Shown: positions 39,164 through 48,161, counted from the stretch's first letter. The stretch: DNA of 64,000 nt from Rhodococcus qingshengii JCM 15477 (GCF_023221595.1 NZ_CP096563.1:726501-790500); one strand, 5' to 3'. Notes: generated by a model not told the origin, from the letters alone. Numbers and translations are program-made.

Positions 39164-40387
39164 GTGCCCGGACAGACACGCGTCTCCGTGCGTGGCGGCG
39201 ACCCTGCACCACGGACGCGTCCGAAGAATCGGAAGGCGCAAATCGCGGCCGCTGCTGCGGAAGCATTCAGCGAACGTGGCTACCACGCGGTGGGCATCGA
39301 CGAGATCGCCGCGAAGGTCGGAATTTCCGGTCCGGCCCTCTATCGTCATTTCCCCACGAAATACGCCCTGTTCGTCTACACCGTGAACAACCTGACGCAG
39401 GCGTTGTTGGATGCCAGCGATCCAGCTGTGCACGGAAACGAAAATCCACGCGAGCAGTTGAACTCCACGATGGTGGGTGTCATCCGCGCGACGATCGAGA
39501 ATCGGCGCCGGGGAGGGCTCTACCGATGGGAGGGCAGGTACCTGGTCGACGAGGATCGTGAGCAATTGCGGGTGGGAATGCGCACGCTCAATCTTCGGAT
39601 CGCCGAGCCGCTGGCAGCGGTTCGTCCGGAACTCGACCCGGCGGATGTAGAACTCATCGCGCCCGCCGTGCTCAGTGTGATCGCCAGTATCACCGGTCAT
39701 CGATCCGCGTTGTCCGCCAAGCAGATCGAAGCGCTGATTCTTGCGGCATGCTGGTCCGTCATCGGCGTCGAATTGCCCGCTGCCGAGGAGGACGGCGCGA
39801 GGGCAGGGGCGTCCGAACGCAAAACAGGCCTCGTACGGACGTCGAAACGCGAAGTGCTGCTTCAGGAAGCAGTGTTGCTGTTCTATCAGCGCGGCTACCA
39901 CGACGTGAGCATCGAGGAGATCGGTGCCGCGGCGGGTATCAACGCGTCGAGTGTGTATCGGCACTTCGCGAGCAAGGCTGACCTTCTTGCTGCGGCCTTC
40001 CACCGTGCGTCCGATCGTCTGACTATGACGTTGGGCTCGGCGTTGGCTGAGTCGGAGACTCCTCTCGCGGCCGTCGAGACGTTGGCGAAGATGTACGTCG
40101 AGGTTTCGTTCGGAACCAGCGAACTGTTGGCCGTGTACTTTGCCGAGATCGGCAGTTTGCCGGATCGATCACGGACCGAGTTGCGCAACATTCAGCGTTT
40201 GAACGTCGAGGAGTGGGCGCACTTGTGTGTCGAGGCGCGTCCGGAGTTGACGATCGTCCAAGCGCGGTTCCTCGTCCACGCGGCGCTCGGACTGGTCTTC
40301 GACATCGGCCGAATCGTGCACTTTTCCTCGGAGAACTCCGCGCAGGCCCGCGTCGAGAAACTGCTGTCCGCGACGCTCCTCGGGTAG
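39164..40387 (+). CDS. Double-domain TetR/AcrR transcriptional regulator
   Basis: About 407 residues from GTG 39164, chosen for the GTGGAGGG site nine bases before it (start 39113 is also open). Two complete TetR units in tandem, each with a helix-turn-helix: AAAAEAFSERGYHAVGIDEI...ISGPALYRHFPTKYALF near the N-terminus and LLFYQRGYHDVSIEEIG...NASSVYRHFASKADLLAAAF near the middle, each followed by its own helical ligand domain. Such fused dimers resemble those found beside acyl-CoA catabolic genes. It is likely to control the divergent nitronate monooxygenase-echA-fadD operon. Confidence 0.87.
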   Translation: MPGQTRVSVRGGDPAPRTRPKNRKAQIAAAAAEAFSERGYHAVGIDEIAAKVGISGPALYRHFPTKYALFVYTVNNLTQALLDASDPAVHGNENPREQLNSTMVGVIRATIENRRRGGLYRWEGRYLVDEDREQLRVGMRTLNLRIAEPLAAVRPELDPADVELIAPAVLSVIASITGHRSALSAKQIEALILAACWSVIGVELPAAEEDGARAGASERKTGLVRTSKREVLLQEAVLLFYQRGYHDVSIEEIGAAAGINASSVYRHFASKADLLAAAFHRASDRLTMTLGSALAESETPLAAVETLAKMYVEVSFGTSELLAVYFAEIGSLPDRSRTELRNIQRLNVEEWAHLCVEARPELTIVQARFLVHAALGLVFDIGRIVHFSSENSAQARVEKLLSATLLG

Positions 40388-40485
40388 TCCCGCCCGAAAC
40401 AGTAGGTGTGACTTCACGTATCGCGGGTAGGTTCGTGATCGCAAGGCGTTCACCGAATCATGTGAAGACGGAAGTAGGGACAGCA

Positions 40486-40920
40486 ATGCCAACTCGTACC
40501 GCACGCACCGCCTGGAACGGCACCCTCGAGGCCGGATCGGGACAGGTGGAACTCACCAGCTCGGGCGTCGCCACCTTCGACGTGTCGTTCCCCAAGCGCG
40601 CAGCTGAGGAGGCCGGCGGAACCACCAGCCCCGAGGAACTCATCGCCGCGGCGCATTCGTCCTGCTATGCGATGCAGTTGTCGGCCCTGATCGCCGAGGC
40701 CGGCGGGACCCCCCAGAGCCTCGACATCACCGCGGACGTGTCACTCGGCCCCGACACGGTCGGATTCAAGCTCACCGGAATCAAGCTCACCGTTCGCGCC
40801 GAGGTCGACGGCCTCGACGCCGACGGTTTTGCCAAGGTTGCCCAGGCGGCCAAGGAAACATGCCCGGTCAGCAAGGCACTGACCGGCGTCGACATCACGT
40901 TGGATGCGGCCCTGGACTGA
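40486..40920 (+). CDS. OsmC-family peroxiredoxin (organic hydroperoxide reductase)
   Basis: 144 residues from ATG 40486 with AGTAGGGA upstream. The redox pair is C60 (AAHSSCYAMQ) and C126 (KETCPVSKAL), the OsmC/Ohr catalytic cysteines, with the TSPEELIAAAHSSC signature of the OsmC branch. It reduces organic peroxides with lipoamide or other thiols. Its 3' end overlaps the convergent membrane protein gene by 26 bases. Confidence 0.93.
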   Translation: MPTRTARTAWNGTLEAGSGQVELTSSGVATFDVSFPKRAAEEAGGTTSPEELIAAAHSSCYAMQLSALIAEAGGTPQSLDITADVSLGPDTVGFKLTGIKLTVRAEVDGLDADGFAKVAQAAKETCPVSKALTGVDITLDAALD

Positions 40921-41377
40921 TCATCTCGCGCTCGGGCGCCCCCTCCGGCGCCCGAGTGCGGTTGTGTGTGACGACCAGGTAGCTCGCGAACAGGATCGGG
41001 AGCACCCACAGGTCCGAGGGATCGCGATAGACCAGGATCGGCAAGAGATCTCCGCGGAATCCTCCTGCGGTCAGGCGGAGAAACCCGATCACCCACTCGT
41101 ATGCGTCGCCGATCGGCGGTATCACCTTCACGGCGGCGAAGCCGATCCCCGTGACCGCGATGGACCAGGCGATCGCTGCTCGCCCCACCAGACTTCGCCT
41201 GAGCACCTCGAGAACCGAGATCAGAAGCAGGGGAAGCAGGAACACACCGGCGACGTCGGACAGCTTGCCCGTCATCGTGTTCCCGAATGCCCCTTTGAGT
41301 ACGTGGTCGTTGATCAAGATGACGGCCACCGAGACCAGTGCCCACGGATTCAGCAGCAGATCGCCCGGACGATTCAC
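40895..41377 (-). CDS. Small integral membrane protein of unknown function
   Basis: 160 residues from GTG 41377, which overlaps the stop of the upstream secreted-protein gene (GTGA). Four to five hydrophobic segments. Motifs seen: NDHVLKGAFGNTMTGKLSDVAGVFLLPLL and RGDLLPILVYRDPSDLWVLPI. I do not recognise a family. Earlier in-frame starts read through the upstream gene and are rejected. The 3' end overlaps osmC. Confidence 0.72.
   Translation of the reverse strand: MNRPGDLLLNPWALVSVAVILINDHVLKGAFGNTMTGKLSDVAGVFLLPLLLISVLEVLRRSLVGRAAIAWSIAVTGIGFAAVKVIPPIGDAYEWVIGFLRLTAGGFRGDLLPILVYRDPSDLWVLPILFASYLVVTHNRTRAPEGAPEREMISPGPHPT
40931..40956. terminator. Hairpin just after osmC, inside the convergent gene
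   Basis: Perfect arms CTCGGGCGCC (40931-40940) and GGCGCCCGAG (40947-40956) around CCCTCC, 10 bases after the osmC stop. No T-run follows, so it may act as a partial or Rho-assisted stop, or simply protect mRNA ends. Confidence 0.45.
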
Positions 41378-41889
41378 GACAGGTTGATGGTTGCCGAGCC
41401 GGACGAGAACAAATCGCACTTGAACTGAAGGCGCAGACCGGTGGCGGCTTCGGGGACCTCGTACGCCAATTCGCCTCGTTTGGCAGCGCCCGGCGCGAGC
41501 TCTCCGTCGACACTCGACGTGCTGCTGTCGGTGAACGTGATGTTGTACGACTTGTTTGCCGAGTCCTGCAGTTCGAAGCACATCATCGACGAGACCGTCG
41601 ACGGCTTGTCACTGTTGTTGGTGACCTCGGTGTCGACCACGACGTAGCGGTTTCCGGGATCAGCGGTGATGAACTGATTGGTCGAGACGTAGGGATCGAC
41701 GACGCCGTGTACCTGGACGCGCCAGTCGCCCAGTTCGACGACGTCACCGATTCCGAAGGCGGCCGCAGGTGCGGCGGAAGAACCGTTGTCGTCGACCTTC
41801 TTCGCTTCGTCGGTCTCGCCCGAGGCGATGGTTGCGAACAGGGCTGCGCCGACGGCGAGGAGGGCGAGGGGAGTGCGGAGTGATCGCAT
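41374..41889 (-). CDS. Secreted DUF4352-type protein
   Basis: 171 residues from ATG 41889 with CGAAAGG upstream. A Sec signal peptide (MRSLRTPLALLAVGAALFAT, cleavage near ASG) has no lipobox Cys. The mature part is a beta-rich immunoglobulin-like domain (FGIGDVVELGDWRVQVHG, RYVVVDTEVTNNSDKPSTV, then GELAYEVPE), as in DUF4352. Usually an extracellular protein of unknown role. Cotranscribed with the small membrane protein downstream, and divergent from the two-component system at 42079, of which it may be a target or sensor partner. Confidence 0.78.
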   Translation of the reverse strand: MRSLRTPLALLAVGAALFATIASGETDEAKKVDDNGSSAAPAAAFGIGDVVELGDWRVQVHGVVDPYVSTNQFITADPGNRYVVVDTEVTNNSDKPSTVSSMMCFELQDSANKSYNITFTDSSTSSVDGELAPGAAKRGELAYEVPEAATGLRLQFKCDLFSSGSATINLS

Positions 41890-42078
41890 GATGTGCGCCT
41901 TTCGAGAGTTGGTATGGCACAAGTCAACGATGTGAGGACTGCTCACCGCTTCGGTCGAAAGATCGGTCCGCCTCATCCTTTCGGTCGGAGCCTGGCGGTT
42001 CGTCCACCCGTTCGGCTGATTCGAGGCGTCGGTGGCGGTGGATACGCTTGCTCGGTGATCACCACCAAAGGAACCGTT

Positions 42079-43269
42079 GTGCGACGACGCGTATGGACTA
42101 CCGCCGCTGTCGCGTTCAGCCTTTTCTGTTCCTTCATGACGGTGGGCATCGCAGGCGCGTCGGGAAATATGCCACCGGTATTGGTCGGTATCGGGTTCGT
42201 CCTGGGCGTGGCCGGTGGGATATCGCTTGTGTGGCGCCATCAGTATCCCTGGGTGGTTCTGGCGATCACGCTGGTCGGCCCGTTGTTCTTCCCCACCGAT
42301 GCGACGGCGGCGCTCATCGCATTGTTCGCCGTTGCTCGGATCGCGCGTGGGCCTCGGCTTGCTGCCGCTGCGGCAGCTGTCTTCGTCGCGTGCGGAATTT
42401 CGTTGACCTACGACGCTTTTCGCAATCGTGAGTACTCCGTTCTCACGATGGGAACGATGAAACCCAAGGACGGTTCGGCGGTTGTTCAATACGACGTCGC
42501 CATCTGGATCCCGTGGCTCGTCGCAGCCGTCATGGTCGGCATCGTCGTGGCGCTCTCGCTCCTGATTCGGACCAGAACCGAACTCGTCGAGGCCGAACAC
42601 GTACGGGATCTTGCCACCGAGAAAACAGACGTGATGCGCGACGAGATGATTCGCACCGAGGAACGAACGCGGATCGCGCGCGACATGCACGACACGATCG
42701 CGGCCAGTCTGAGCCGGATTTCGTTGTTCGCCGGTGGGTTACAGGTCAGCGCGGCAGACAATCCCGAGAAGGTCGTCAACACCGCTGCGATGATCAGAAC
42801 CACCGCGCACGAGGCTTTGGACGAATTGAAGGGAATCGTCGGAGTGCTCAGGGGAAGCGGTGATCGCCGCGAACACGGCGGGCACCAGGGGATCGACGCG
42901 ATCGGCGATCTGGTCAACGGTGCACGCGCCGCGGGCATTCACTGCCGTCTCGAATCGGAGTTGCTCCCGGGTGATGTCGGAATGCTGGCGGGCCACGTCT
43001 GTTATCGCGTCGTTCAGGAATCGTTGACCAACGTCCAGAAGTACGCGAGCGACCAGATGCTCGTCATTTCGGTGACCGGGTCGCCGCACGACGGAATTCG
43101 TATCCTCGCACGCAACAAGCTGAGCGAGCTTGCACCCATGACGTCGATCGGTTCGCGGTCCGGCTTACGCGGGTTGGCCGAACAGGCAAGAGAAATCGGC
43201 GGCAAGGTGGAGGCAGGCGCGCTGGGGGACGATTTCCTCGTCAGTTGCTGGGTGCCCTGGTCGTCGTAA
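42079..43269 (+). CDS. Sensor histidine kinase (NarL-type, HisKA_3)
   Basis: 396 residues from GTG 42079, preferred because AAAGGA lies six bases upstream. GTG 42055 and ATG 41893 are longer in-frame starts. The N-terminal half has five or six membrane helices. Phospho-acceptor H204 lies in ERTRIARDMHDTIAASLSRI. The ATP-binding part (N-box region YRVVQESLTNVQKYA, then RSGLRGLAEQAREIGG) is intact. It pairs with the response regulator 48 bases downstream. The signal is unknown. Confidence 0.92.
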   Translation: MRRRVWTTAAVAFSLFCSFMTVGIAGASGNMPPVLVGIGFVLGVAGGISLVWRHQYPWVVLAITLVGPLFFPTDATAALIALFAVARIARGPRLAAAAAAVFVACGISLTYDAFRNREYSVLTMGTMKPKDGSAVVQYDVAIWIPWLVAAVMVGIVVALSLLIRTRTELVEAEHVRDLATEKTDVMRDEMIRTEERTRIARDMHDTIAASLSRISLFAGGLQVSAADNPEKVVNTAAMIRTTAHEALDELKGIVGVLRGSGDRREHGGHQGIDAIGDLVNGARAAGIHCRLESELLPGDVGMLAGHVCYRVVQESLTNVQKYASDQMLVISVTGSPHDGIRILARNKLSELAPMTSIGSRSGLRGLAEQAREIGGKVEAGALGDDFLVSCWVPWSS

Positions 43270-43317
43270 CCCTCCCACCCTCCGACTGTCGGGGGCTCTG
43301 GGTAATCTGAGCGCACT

Positions 43318-43971
43318 ATGGACGCTGACTCGCGCATCACAGTTTTGATCGTCGACAACGACGCCTGGGTTCGGCGCGGAATGAAGGACATCCTGGAAGC
43401 AGCGCCGGACATCGTGGTGGTTGCCGAGGCCGAGGACGGCGATCAGGTCGCAGCCAAAGTCACTCGGTTTCGTCCGCACGTGGTGCTGATGGATCTGAAG
43501 ATGGCACGGGTCGGTGGCTTGGAGGCCACCCGAGAGTTGATGACCATGAGCAATCCGCCGAAGGTCATCGCGATGACCGCCTTCGACGTCGACGACATGG
43601 TCGTGCAAGCGGTCGAGGCGGGCGCGCACAGTTTTCTGAGCAAGGACGCGGCCCCACAGGCGTTCCAGCAGGCAGTACGGGTGGTGGCGTCGGACCACTC
43701 GTTGTTCAGCTCCGATTCTCTACGTGCCATCGTGGCCTCGGCGCCGCGTCGGCAAGCACCCGACCTGACTCCCCTCGCTTCGCTCACCGAGCGTGAGCGC
43801 GAAGTGCTGACAATCCTGGCGACAGGCGCGGCCAACAGCGTCATCGCGGAGCGACTGTACCTCGGTGAGACCACCGTCAAGACGCATATCTCCTCGTTGT
43901 TCGCCAAGCTCGGTGTGCCCAACCGGGTGAGTGCGTCGTTGATCGCGTTCCGGTGTGGTCTGGTCACGTGA
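43318..43971 (+). CDS. LuxR/NarL-family response regulator
   Basis: 217 residues. The receiver domain (about 5-125) has phosphorylation site D59 in VVLMDLKM and the acidic pair VDND near the start. The C-terminal LuxR helix-turn-helix (about 150-212) contains LTEREREVLTILATGAANSVIAERL and TVKTHISSLFAKLGV. Partner of the kinase at 42079. The nearest candidate target is the divergent secreted DUF4352/membrane protein operon. Confidence 0.93.
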   Translation: MDADSRITVLIVDNDAWVRRGMKDILEAAPDIVVVAEAEDGDQVAAKVTRFRPHVVLMDLKMARVGGLEATRELMTMSNPPKVIAMTAFDVDDMVVQAVEAGAHSFLSKDAAPQAFQQAVRVVASDHSLFSSDSLRAIVASAPRRQAPDLTPLASLTEREREVLTILATGAANSVIAERLYLGETTVKTHISSLFAKLGVPNRVSASLIAFRCGLVT

Positions 43972-44032
43972 TTCTGTGACCTCGTGACGCGAGCCGGGAC
44001 TAATCCCGGCCCTGTTCGTTGTTGCACCGTCG

Positions 44033-44692
44033 GTGACTGATCAAATCGTGATTGACCAAGACGTGACCATCGAAGTGTGGTCTGACGTCGCTTGTCCGTG
44101 GTGCTACATCGGAAAGACCAGGTTCCTTTCGGCTCTGGATCGTTTCGAGAACAAGGACCGCGTCAACGTCATCTGGCGCTCGTACCAGCTCGCTCCGGAG
44201 ACCCCGGTGGGAGAGGGACGAACCGAACTCGACGCCTTGGTCGAGATGAAGGGGATGGCGCCTGAACAGGTACGTCAGATGTTCGCCCACGTCAGCGCGA
44301 CGGCAGCCGAGGTCGGCTTGACCTTGGACTTCGACACCGTGATCGCCGCCAACACCTTTGATGCGCACAGGTTGCTGCATCTCGCGGGTGAGCGGCAGAA
44401 CGAACTCCTCGAAGCGCTGTTCAAAGCGCACTTCAGCGACGGCAAGGTGATCGACGACCGTGAGGTGCTGGTCGAGCTGGCCGTGAGCGTCGGCCTCGAC
44501 GCCGACGTCGTGCGCGAGCAACTGGGCTCCGATGCCGCAGCCGAGGCTGTTCGCGAAGATCTGTCCATGGCCCGCCAACTGCAGGTCAGCGGCGTTCCGT
44601 TCTTCGTCGCCAACCGTGCGGTCGCAGTATCCGGCGCTCAACCCGAAGAGGTGTTTCTGCAGTTGCTTACTCAGGCCTCCGAACCGGCCTGA
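44033..44692 (+). CDS. FrnE-like DsbA-family oxidoreductase
   Basis: 219 residues from GTG 44033 (GTG 44048 is an alternative). Thioredoxin fold with insert; the C-P-W-C redox motif lies in WSDVACPWCYIGKTRF near residue 23, and the cis-Pro loop in VSGVPFFVANRAVAVSGAQ. FrnE-type proteins act as disulfide isomerases or in polyketide synthesis; here it is most likely a cytoplasmic thiol oxidoreductase. Its 3' end overlaps the convergent GAF regulator by 22 bases. Confidence 0.9.
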   Translation: MTDQIVIDQDVTIEVWSDVACPWCYIGKTRFLSALDRFENKDRVNVIWRSYQLAPETPVGEGRTELDALVEMKGMAPEQVRQMFAHVSATAAEVGLTLDFDTVIAANTFDAHRLLHLAGERQNELLEALFKAHFSDGKVIDDREVLVELAVSVGLDADVVREQLGSDAAAEAVREDLSMARQLQVSGVPFFVANRAVAVSGAQPEEVFLQLLTQASEPA

Positions 44693-46011
44693 GTAAGGCG
44701 AGCGGCACGAACTGCCGGGGCGTTCGAGAACGGCAACAGATGTGCACCGTCGTCGGGGCAGGAAAGCGTGACGTGCGCTGCATCGACGAACCGGTACGGC
44801 TGCGCTGCAACAACTCCGGCAAGGTTCTTGCGCAGACGCGACATCTCGGCCCGCGCGGTCACCGTGCGGGCCGGGTCACCGAAAAGATCCTGCGCCAACC
44901 GCGATGCGGTCAGTCCACGCCTCTCGGATCCGAGGAGAAACAGAATCTCCGCATGCCGCTGGGTCGGGGAGTAGGCCCATTCGCCCAACCCCGACGTGAC
45001 GGTCACCGACATGTTCTCGGAATCGCGCAGATCGATATGCACCGTGGGCGCACTGATTTTCTCGCCGGTGGCGATCGGCCGGACCACCCACCCGCCGGGA
45101 AGTGGATCCAGTTCGCACAGACCCAAAGCGGGGAACCACGTCCTGCCGGGAGCCAAAGCCGCGGGGAGCAGCACGCGCGAGCGATGAGGTAGCGCATCGA
45201 CCGCCGCTACCCAGCCATGAGTATCGATCACCAATGCCGGTGATCCGCTACGAGCAAGCATCGGCCCTGCAACAGAACGCAATTGATCGAGATTGTCCCG
45301 ATGCTTGTCGCGCAGGTGTGATTGCGCGAGGCGTGCGACGGCGTCGACCAGAGCGAGTGTGGTGGGGTGGACGGTCTTGGCGGGACCACTGATGTCGACG
45401 ACGCCGATGACACGGTCGTCCCGCGGATCGCGGATGGGTGCCCCCGCGCAGGTCCACGGATGATGGCTGCGCGCATAGTGTTCCGCCGAGAAGATCTGAA
45501 CCGCCTGTCGTGACACCAATGCCGTTCCGATGGCGTTGGTGCCGACGCTGTCCTCGGCCCAGTTCGCACCCTCGACAAATCCCAGACGCGCAGCTTGGTC
45601 CAGTACTCGATGGGACCCGCTGCGCCACAGAACAGTTCCGCGAAGATCTGCGACGACCATGATGTTCTCACCGCTCGCGGTAACCGATTCGAGTCCACGC
45701 GTCACGTCGTCGAGCACGTCGTACAGTCCGGACTCACGACGACGGAGATCGAGTTCGGCGACGTCCATGGACGGTTCGACCCGGTTGTGTTCGGGGTCGA
45801 TACCTAACTCGCGCAGGCGTTGCCACGATTGGCGGACCACGTCCCTGGGGCGGGCCGGTGCGCGGTCTCCGGCCATCGTCGCGTCGTACACCGCGGCGAG
45901 GGTCCTCGCGTAGTCGCGAGGATCCTCACCGGGCGGCATCGCGGGCTCGGGCAACCGCTTTTTCAGCGAAGACACCGCTTTCAGTGAAGACACCGCTTTC
46001 AGTGAAGACAC
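44671..46011 (-). CDS. GAF-domain transcriptional regulator (AcoR-like, without sigma-54 domain)
   Basis: 446 residues if GTG 46011 is the start. Residues about 100-260 form a GAF-like sensor domain (VVADLRGTVLWRSG, GFVEGANWAEDSVGTNAIGTAL, HPWTCAGAPIRDP), as in acetoin and alkane/ketone regulators of the AcoR class. A DNA-binding-like region follows (SRLAQDLFGDPARTVTARAEMSRLRKN). The central AAA+/sigma-54 domain is missing, so it would work with ordinary sigma factors. The first codons lie in an 18-bp tandem repeat that supplies three GTG starts. Five bases separate it from the upstream SDR gene, so they share an mRNA. Confidence 0.82.
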   Translation of the reverse strand: MSSLKAVSSLKAVSSLKKRLPEPAMPPGEDPRDYARTLAAVYDATMAGDRAPARPRDVVRQSWQRLRELGIDPEHNRVEPSMDVAELDLRRRESGLYDVLDDVTRGLESVTASGENIMVVADLRGTVLWRSGSHRVLDQAARLGFVEGANWAEDSVGTNAIGTALVSRQAVQIFSAEHYARSHHPWTCAGAPIRDPRDDRVIGVVDISGPAKTVHPTTLALVDAVARLAQSHLRDKHRDNLDQLRSVAGPMLARSGSPALVIDTHGWVAAVDALPHRSRVLLPAALAPGRTWFPALGLCELDPLPGGWVVRPIATGEKISAPTVHIDLRDSENMSVTVTSGLGEWAYSPTQRHAEILFLLGSERRGLTASRLAQDLFGDPARTVTARAEMSRLRKNLAGVVAAQPYRFVDAAHVTLSCPDDGAHLLPFSNAPAVRAARLTQAGSEA

Positions 46012-46014
46012 CGC
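45961..46014. repeat. Three tandem copies of an 18-bp unit at the start of the GAF regulator
   Basis: Units 45961-45978, 45979-45996 and 45997-46014 (plus strand TTTCAGTGAAGACACCGC; the first has one change). On the minus strand each copy supplies a GTG codon and the peptide SSLKAV, so copy number changes the number of usable starts. Confidence 0.93.
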
Positions 46015-46016
46015 GG

Positions 46017-46796
46017 TCAGCGGTAGACGAGGCCGCCGTCGATGAGACCGGCCTGACCGGTCATGTAGTCGGAATCGGGCCCGGCAAGGTACGAGACGAA
46101 ACCGGCGACATCGTCGGGGGTTTCAGCTCGACCCAGCGCAATTCCGCCGACGAACTTCTCGTACGTGGCGCCCTCTGGTGCACCGGTCAATTCGGCGAAC
46201 CTCTTGTCGATCGTCACCCACATGTCGGTGCCCACGACGCCGGGGCAGTACGCGTTGACGGTGATTCCGTCGGACGCGTATTCCTTGGCTGCAGCCTGAG
46301 TGAGGGCCCTGACCGCGAATTTTGTTGCGCTGTAAACACCTAACATGGCGAACCCGTCGTGGCCGGCGATGGATGACGCGTTGATGATCTTTCCGCGCTG
46401 ACCCAGAGCTTGGAACTTTGCTGCTGCAGCTTGAATTCCCCACAGGACGCCGTCGACGTTGACGCTCCAGATCTTGGAGACCTCTTCCGGCGTCGCGTCG
46501 GAGATCGGGCCGACGAGAGCGATTCCCGCGTTGTTGACGATGACGTCGAATCCGCTCAACTCACTGTGCGCGTGTTCGACTGCGGCGTGAACCTGCGCGC
46601 GATCGCTGACATCGGCGACAAACGTCGTTGCACGACGGCCGATCCGTCTGATCTCGTCGGCAACCGCATCCAGCTTGGTCTGGTCGAGGTCGACCAACGC
46701 GATGTCGGCGCCGTCGTGGGCGAGGCGGAGAGCGATTCCGCGTCCGATGCCTTGGCCGGCGCCGGTGACCAGTACTACCTTGCCCGTGATGCTCAT
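46017..46796 (-). CDS. Acetoin reductase-like short-chain dehydrogenase
   Basis: 259 residues from ATG 46796 with a CGAGGAG site. SDR motifs: TGAGQGIGRG (NAD binding), NNAG in VIVNNAGIALVG, catalytic Ser in INASSIAG and Y-x-x-x-K in VYSATKFA. The region GKIINASSIAGHDGF and VNAYCPGVVGTDMW closely match acetoin/diacetyl reductases that interconvert acetoin and 2,3-butanediol. The neighbouring AcoR-like regulator gene supports a ketone or acetoin substrate. Confidence 0.85.
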   Translation of the reverse strand: MSITGKVVLVTGAGQGIGRGIALRLAHDGADIALVDLDQTKLDAVADEIRRIGRRATTFVADVSDRAQVHAAVEHAHSELSGFDVIVNNAGIALVGPISDATPEEVSKIWSVNVDGVLWGIQAAAAKFQALGQRGKIINASSIAGHDGFAMLGVYSATKFAVRALTQAAAKEYASDGITVNAYCPGVVGTDMWVTIDKRFAELTGAPEGATYEKFVGGIALGRAETPDDVAGFVSYLAGPDSDYMTGQAGLIDGGLVYR

Positions 46797-46879
46797 GCAG
46801 ATCTCCTCGTAAGCAGTGAACCAGTCGGTTGTGAACCGGTGAGTGATTTGTATGTGACGGCGACCACAATGCGGAAGGG

Positions 46880-46895
46880 TTGCACCGTGTTGCAA
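46880..46895. promoter_or_regulatory. Inverted repeat TTGCA-N6-TGCAA, site 1
   Basis: Perfect TTGCACCGTGTTGCAA, in the divergent promoter region between the SDR gene (46796) and the membrane protein gene (47016). The same pattern recurs at 46917 (one mismatch) and 48223. Candidate binding site of the GAF regulator. Confidence 0.6.
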
Positions 46896-46916
46896 TTCCG
46901 CAGAATGGGGCAGCGG

Positions 46917-46932
46917 TTGCAACCCTCGGCAA
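46917..46932. promoter_or_regulatory. Inverted repeat TTGCA-N6-GGCAA, site 2
   Basis: TTGCAACCCTCGGCAA; one mismatch to the site at 46880 and 37 bases from it, about three and a half helical turns apart. It would suit cooperative binding of a regulator in the same divergent region. Confidence 0.5.
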
Positions 46933-47015
46933 CCCTCCCGATGTCCCGCGCGACGGCTCCATAGTTGCGCAACCACTTCGCGAATCATCTTGCGAGACAA
47001 TCTGGGAGAGGGAAC

Positions 47016-48161
47016 ATGACCGCTACAGTCGACACACCCACGGAACCGGCCACGCCGAGCCGACAACCGTCACGCCGCTGGATCGGGTTCGGGATCGCGA
47101 ACCTCGTGATCGTTCTCGTGCTGGCGGTTGCGAGTTGGTACCTGCTCGCCGATCCGACCACCAGTCCCTGGAGTTTCTATCCTCTGCCGTTCAACGCGGC
47201 GCTTTTCTGGGCAATCCTTTTTGTGGTGTTCATCGGCTTCAATTGCGAGTTCGCCGGCTTCGACCGACTCCCGCAGCCGGCGAAAGGCCTGGCGATCATG
47301 GTCGCGACCGCGGTCTTCGCCGTCGTGGTGACGTGGCTCCTGGCAAACGGCTTGGGGAGTTTGTACCCGGATTTCGCGGCCGATCGTGAGGGCGGCCTCG
47401 GATATTTCGCGGGTGCGCTGTTCGTGCTCTTCGGCTTCGGGACCTGGGTGATGGTGGTCCTGAACTGGCAGCATTGGCCGTGGACTTCCCTAGGGATGAA
47501 GCAGCCGTTGGTGGGTTTGTGTGAGATCGCGTTTGTCGCCGTTCCGACGCTGGCGCTGTACTTCGTGTTCGGTCTGCCGTCCGTGTCGCTGTCCGCCACG
47601 GATCCGTTGATGACCGTCGACACCGTACTCGGGTGGTTCTACTGCGTCGTGGTGGTCGTGATCCTGACTGGCCAGACGCTCGACAACTGGCCGTGGCGAC
47701 TGTTCGGCGGCGGGGGTAAGACGGCGCTCGCAGCCACGATCGGTAACTTCGCCGTCGGAACCGGCTTGTACTTCGTGGCACTTCCGGTCGTGAAGGCGCT
47801 GGTGGGAAGCGATGCCGTTGCCGAGTTGGGCGGTGTGATCCATCAATTCCCGGCGCAGCTCGGGGTGTGCTGGGCTTTCTGGATGATCTTCTGGGCCAAC
47901 GCCTTCGGTAACAAGCCCACGGGCTTTGCGGACGGGGTCAACCTGGCGATCCGCGCGCTGCTCACGTTTGCGCTCGCGGTGGTCACATTCTTGTTCTATT
48001 ACCGCTTTGCGGCAGAGTACATTCTTCACGAGCCGGCAGTTGTCGACGGATTGCACGGCAATGCACTGGGTTTCGTGGATTGGGCCGTGTTGTGGACGCT
48101 GTTCTACGTCGTGGGATTTCAGTCGCTGGGACTCGGCAGATTCAAGCCTGCTGAGGGGTGA
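47016..48161 (+). CDS. Multi-pass membrane protein of unknown function
   Basis: 381 residues from ATG 47016 with GGGAGAGGG upstream. About nine or ten membrane helices with many Trp and Phe (for example NWQHWPWTSLGMKQP and DNWPWRLFGGGGKTAL). Repeating Trp-Pro-Trp segments suggest an internal duplication. I do not recognise a transporter family. It lies between the SDR/GAF regulator operon (divergent) and the flavin monooxygenase (same strand, 140 bases on), so substrate uptake or a membrane redox role for that pathway is an inference from context only. Confidence 0.75.
   Translation: MTATVDTPTEPATPSRQPSRRWIGFGIANLVIVLVLAVASWYLLADPTTSPWSFYPLPFNAALFWAILFVVFIGFNCEFAGFDRLPQPAKGLAIMVATAVFAVVVTWLLANGLGSLYPDFAADREGGLGYFAGALFVLFGFGTWVMVVLNWQHWPWTSLGMKQPLVGLCEIAFVAVPTLALYFVFGLPSVSLSATDPLMTVDTVLGWFYCVVVVVILTGQTLDNWPWRLFGGGGKTALAATIGNFAVGTGLYFVALPVVKALVGSDAVAELGGVIHQFPAQLGVCWAFWMIFWANAFGNKPTGFADGVNLAIRALLTFALAVVTFLFYYRFAAEYILHEPAVVDGLHGNALGFVDWAVLWTLFYVVGFQSLGLGRFKPAEG

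Noticed and set aside
41881..41900. TGTGCGCCTTT at the start of the DUF4352 gene as a third copy of the 46-bp palindrome
   Set aside because: Only about ten bases match, and there is no second arm.
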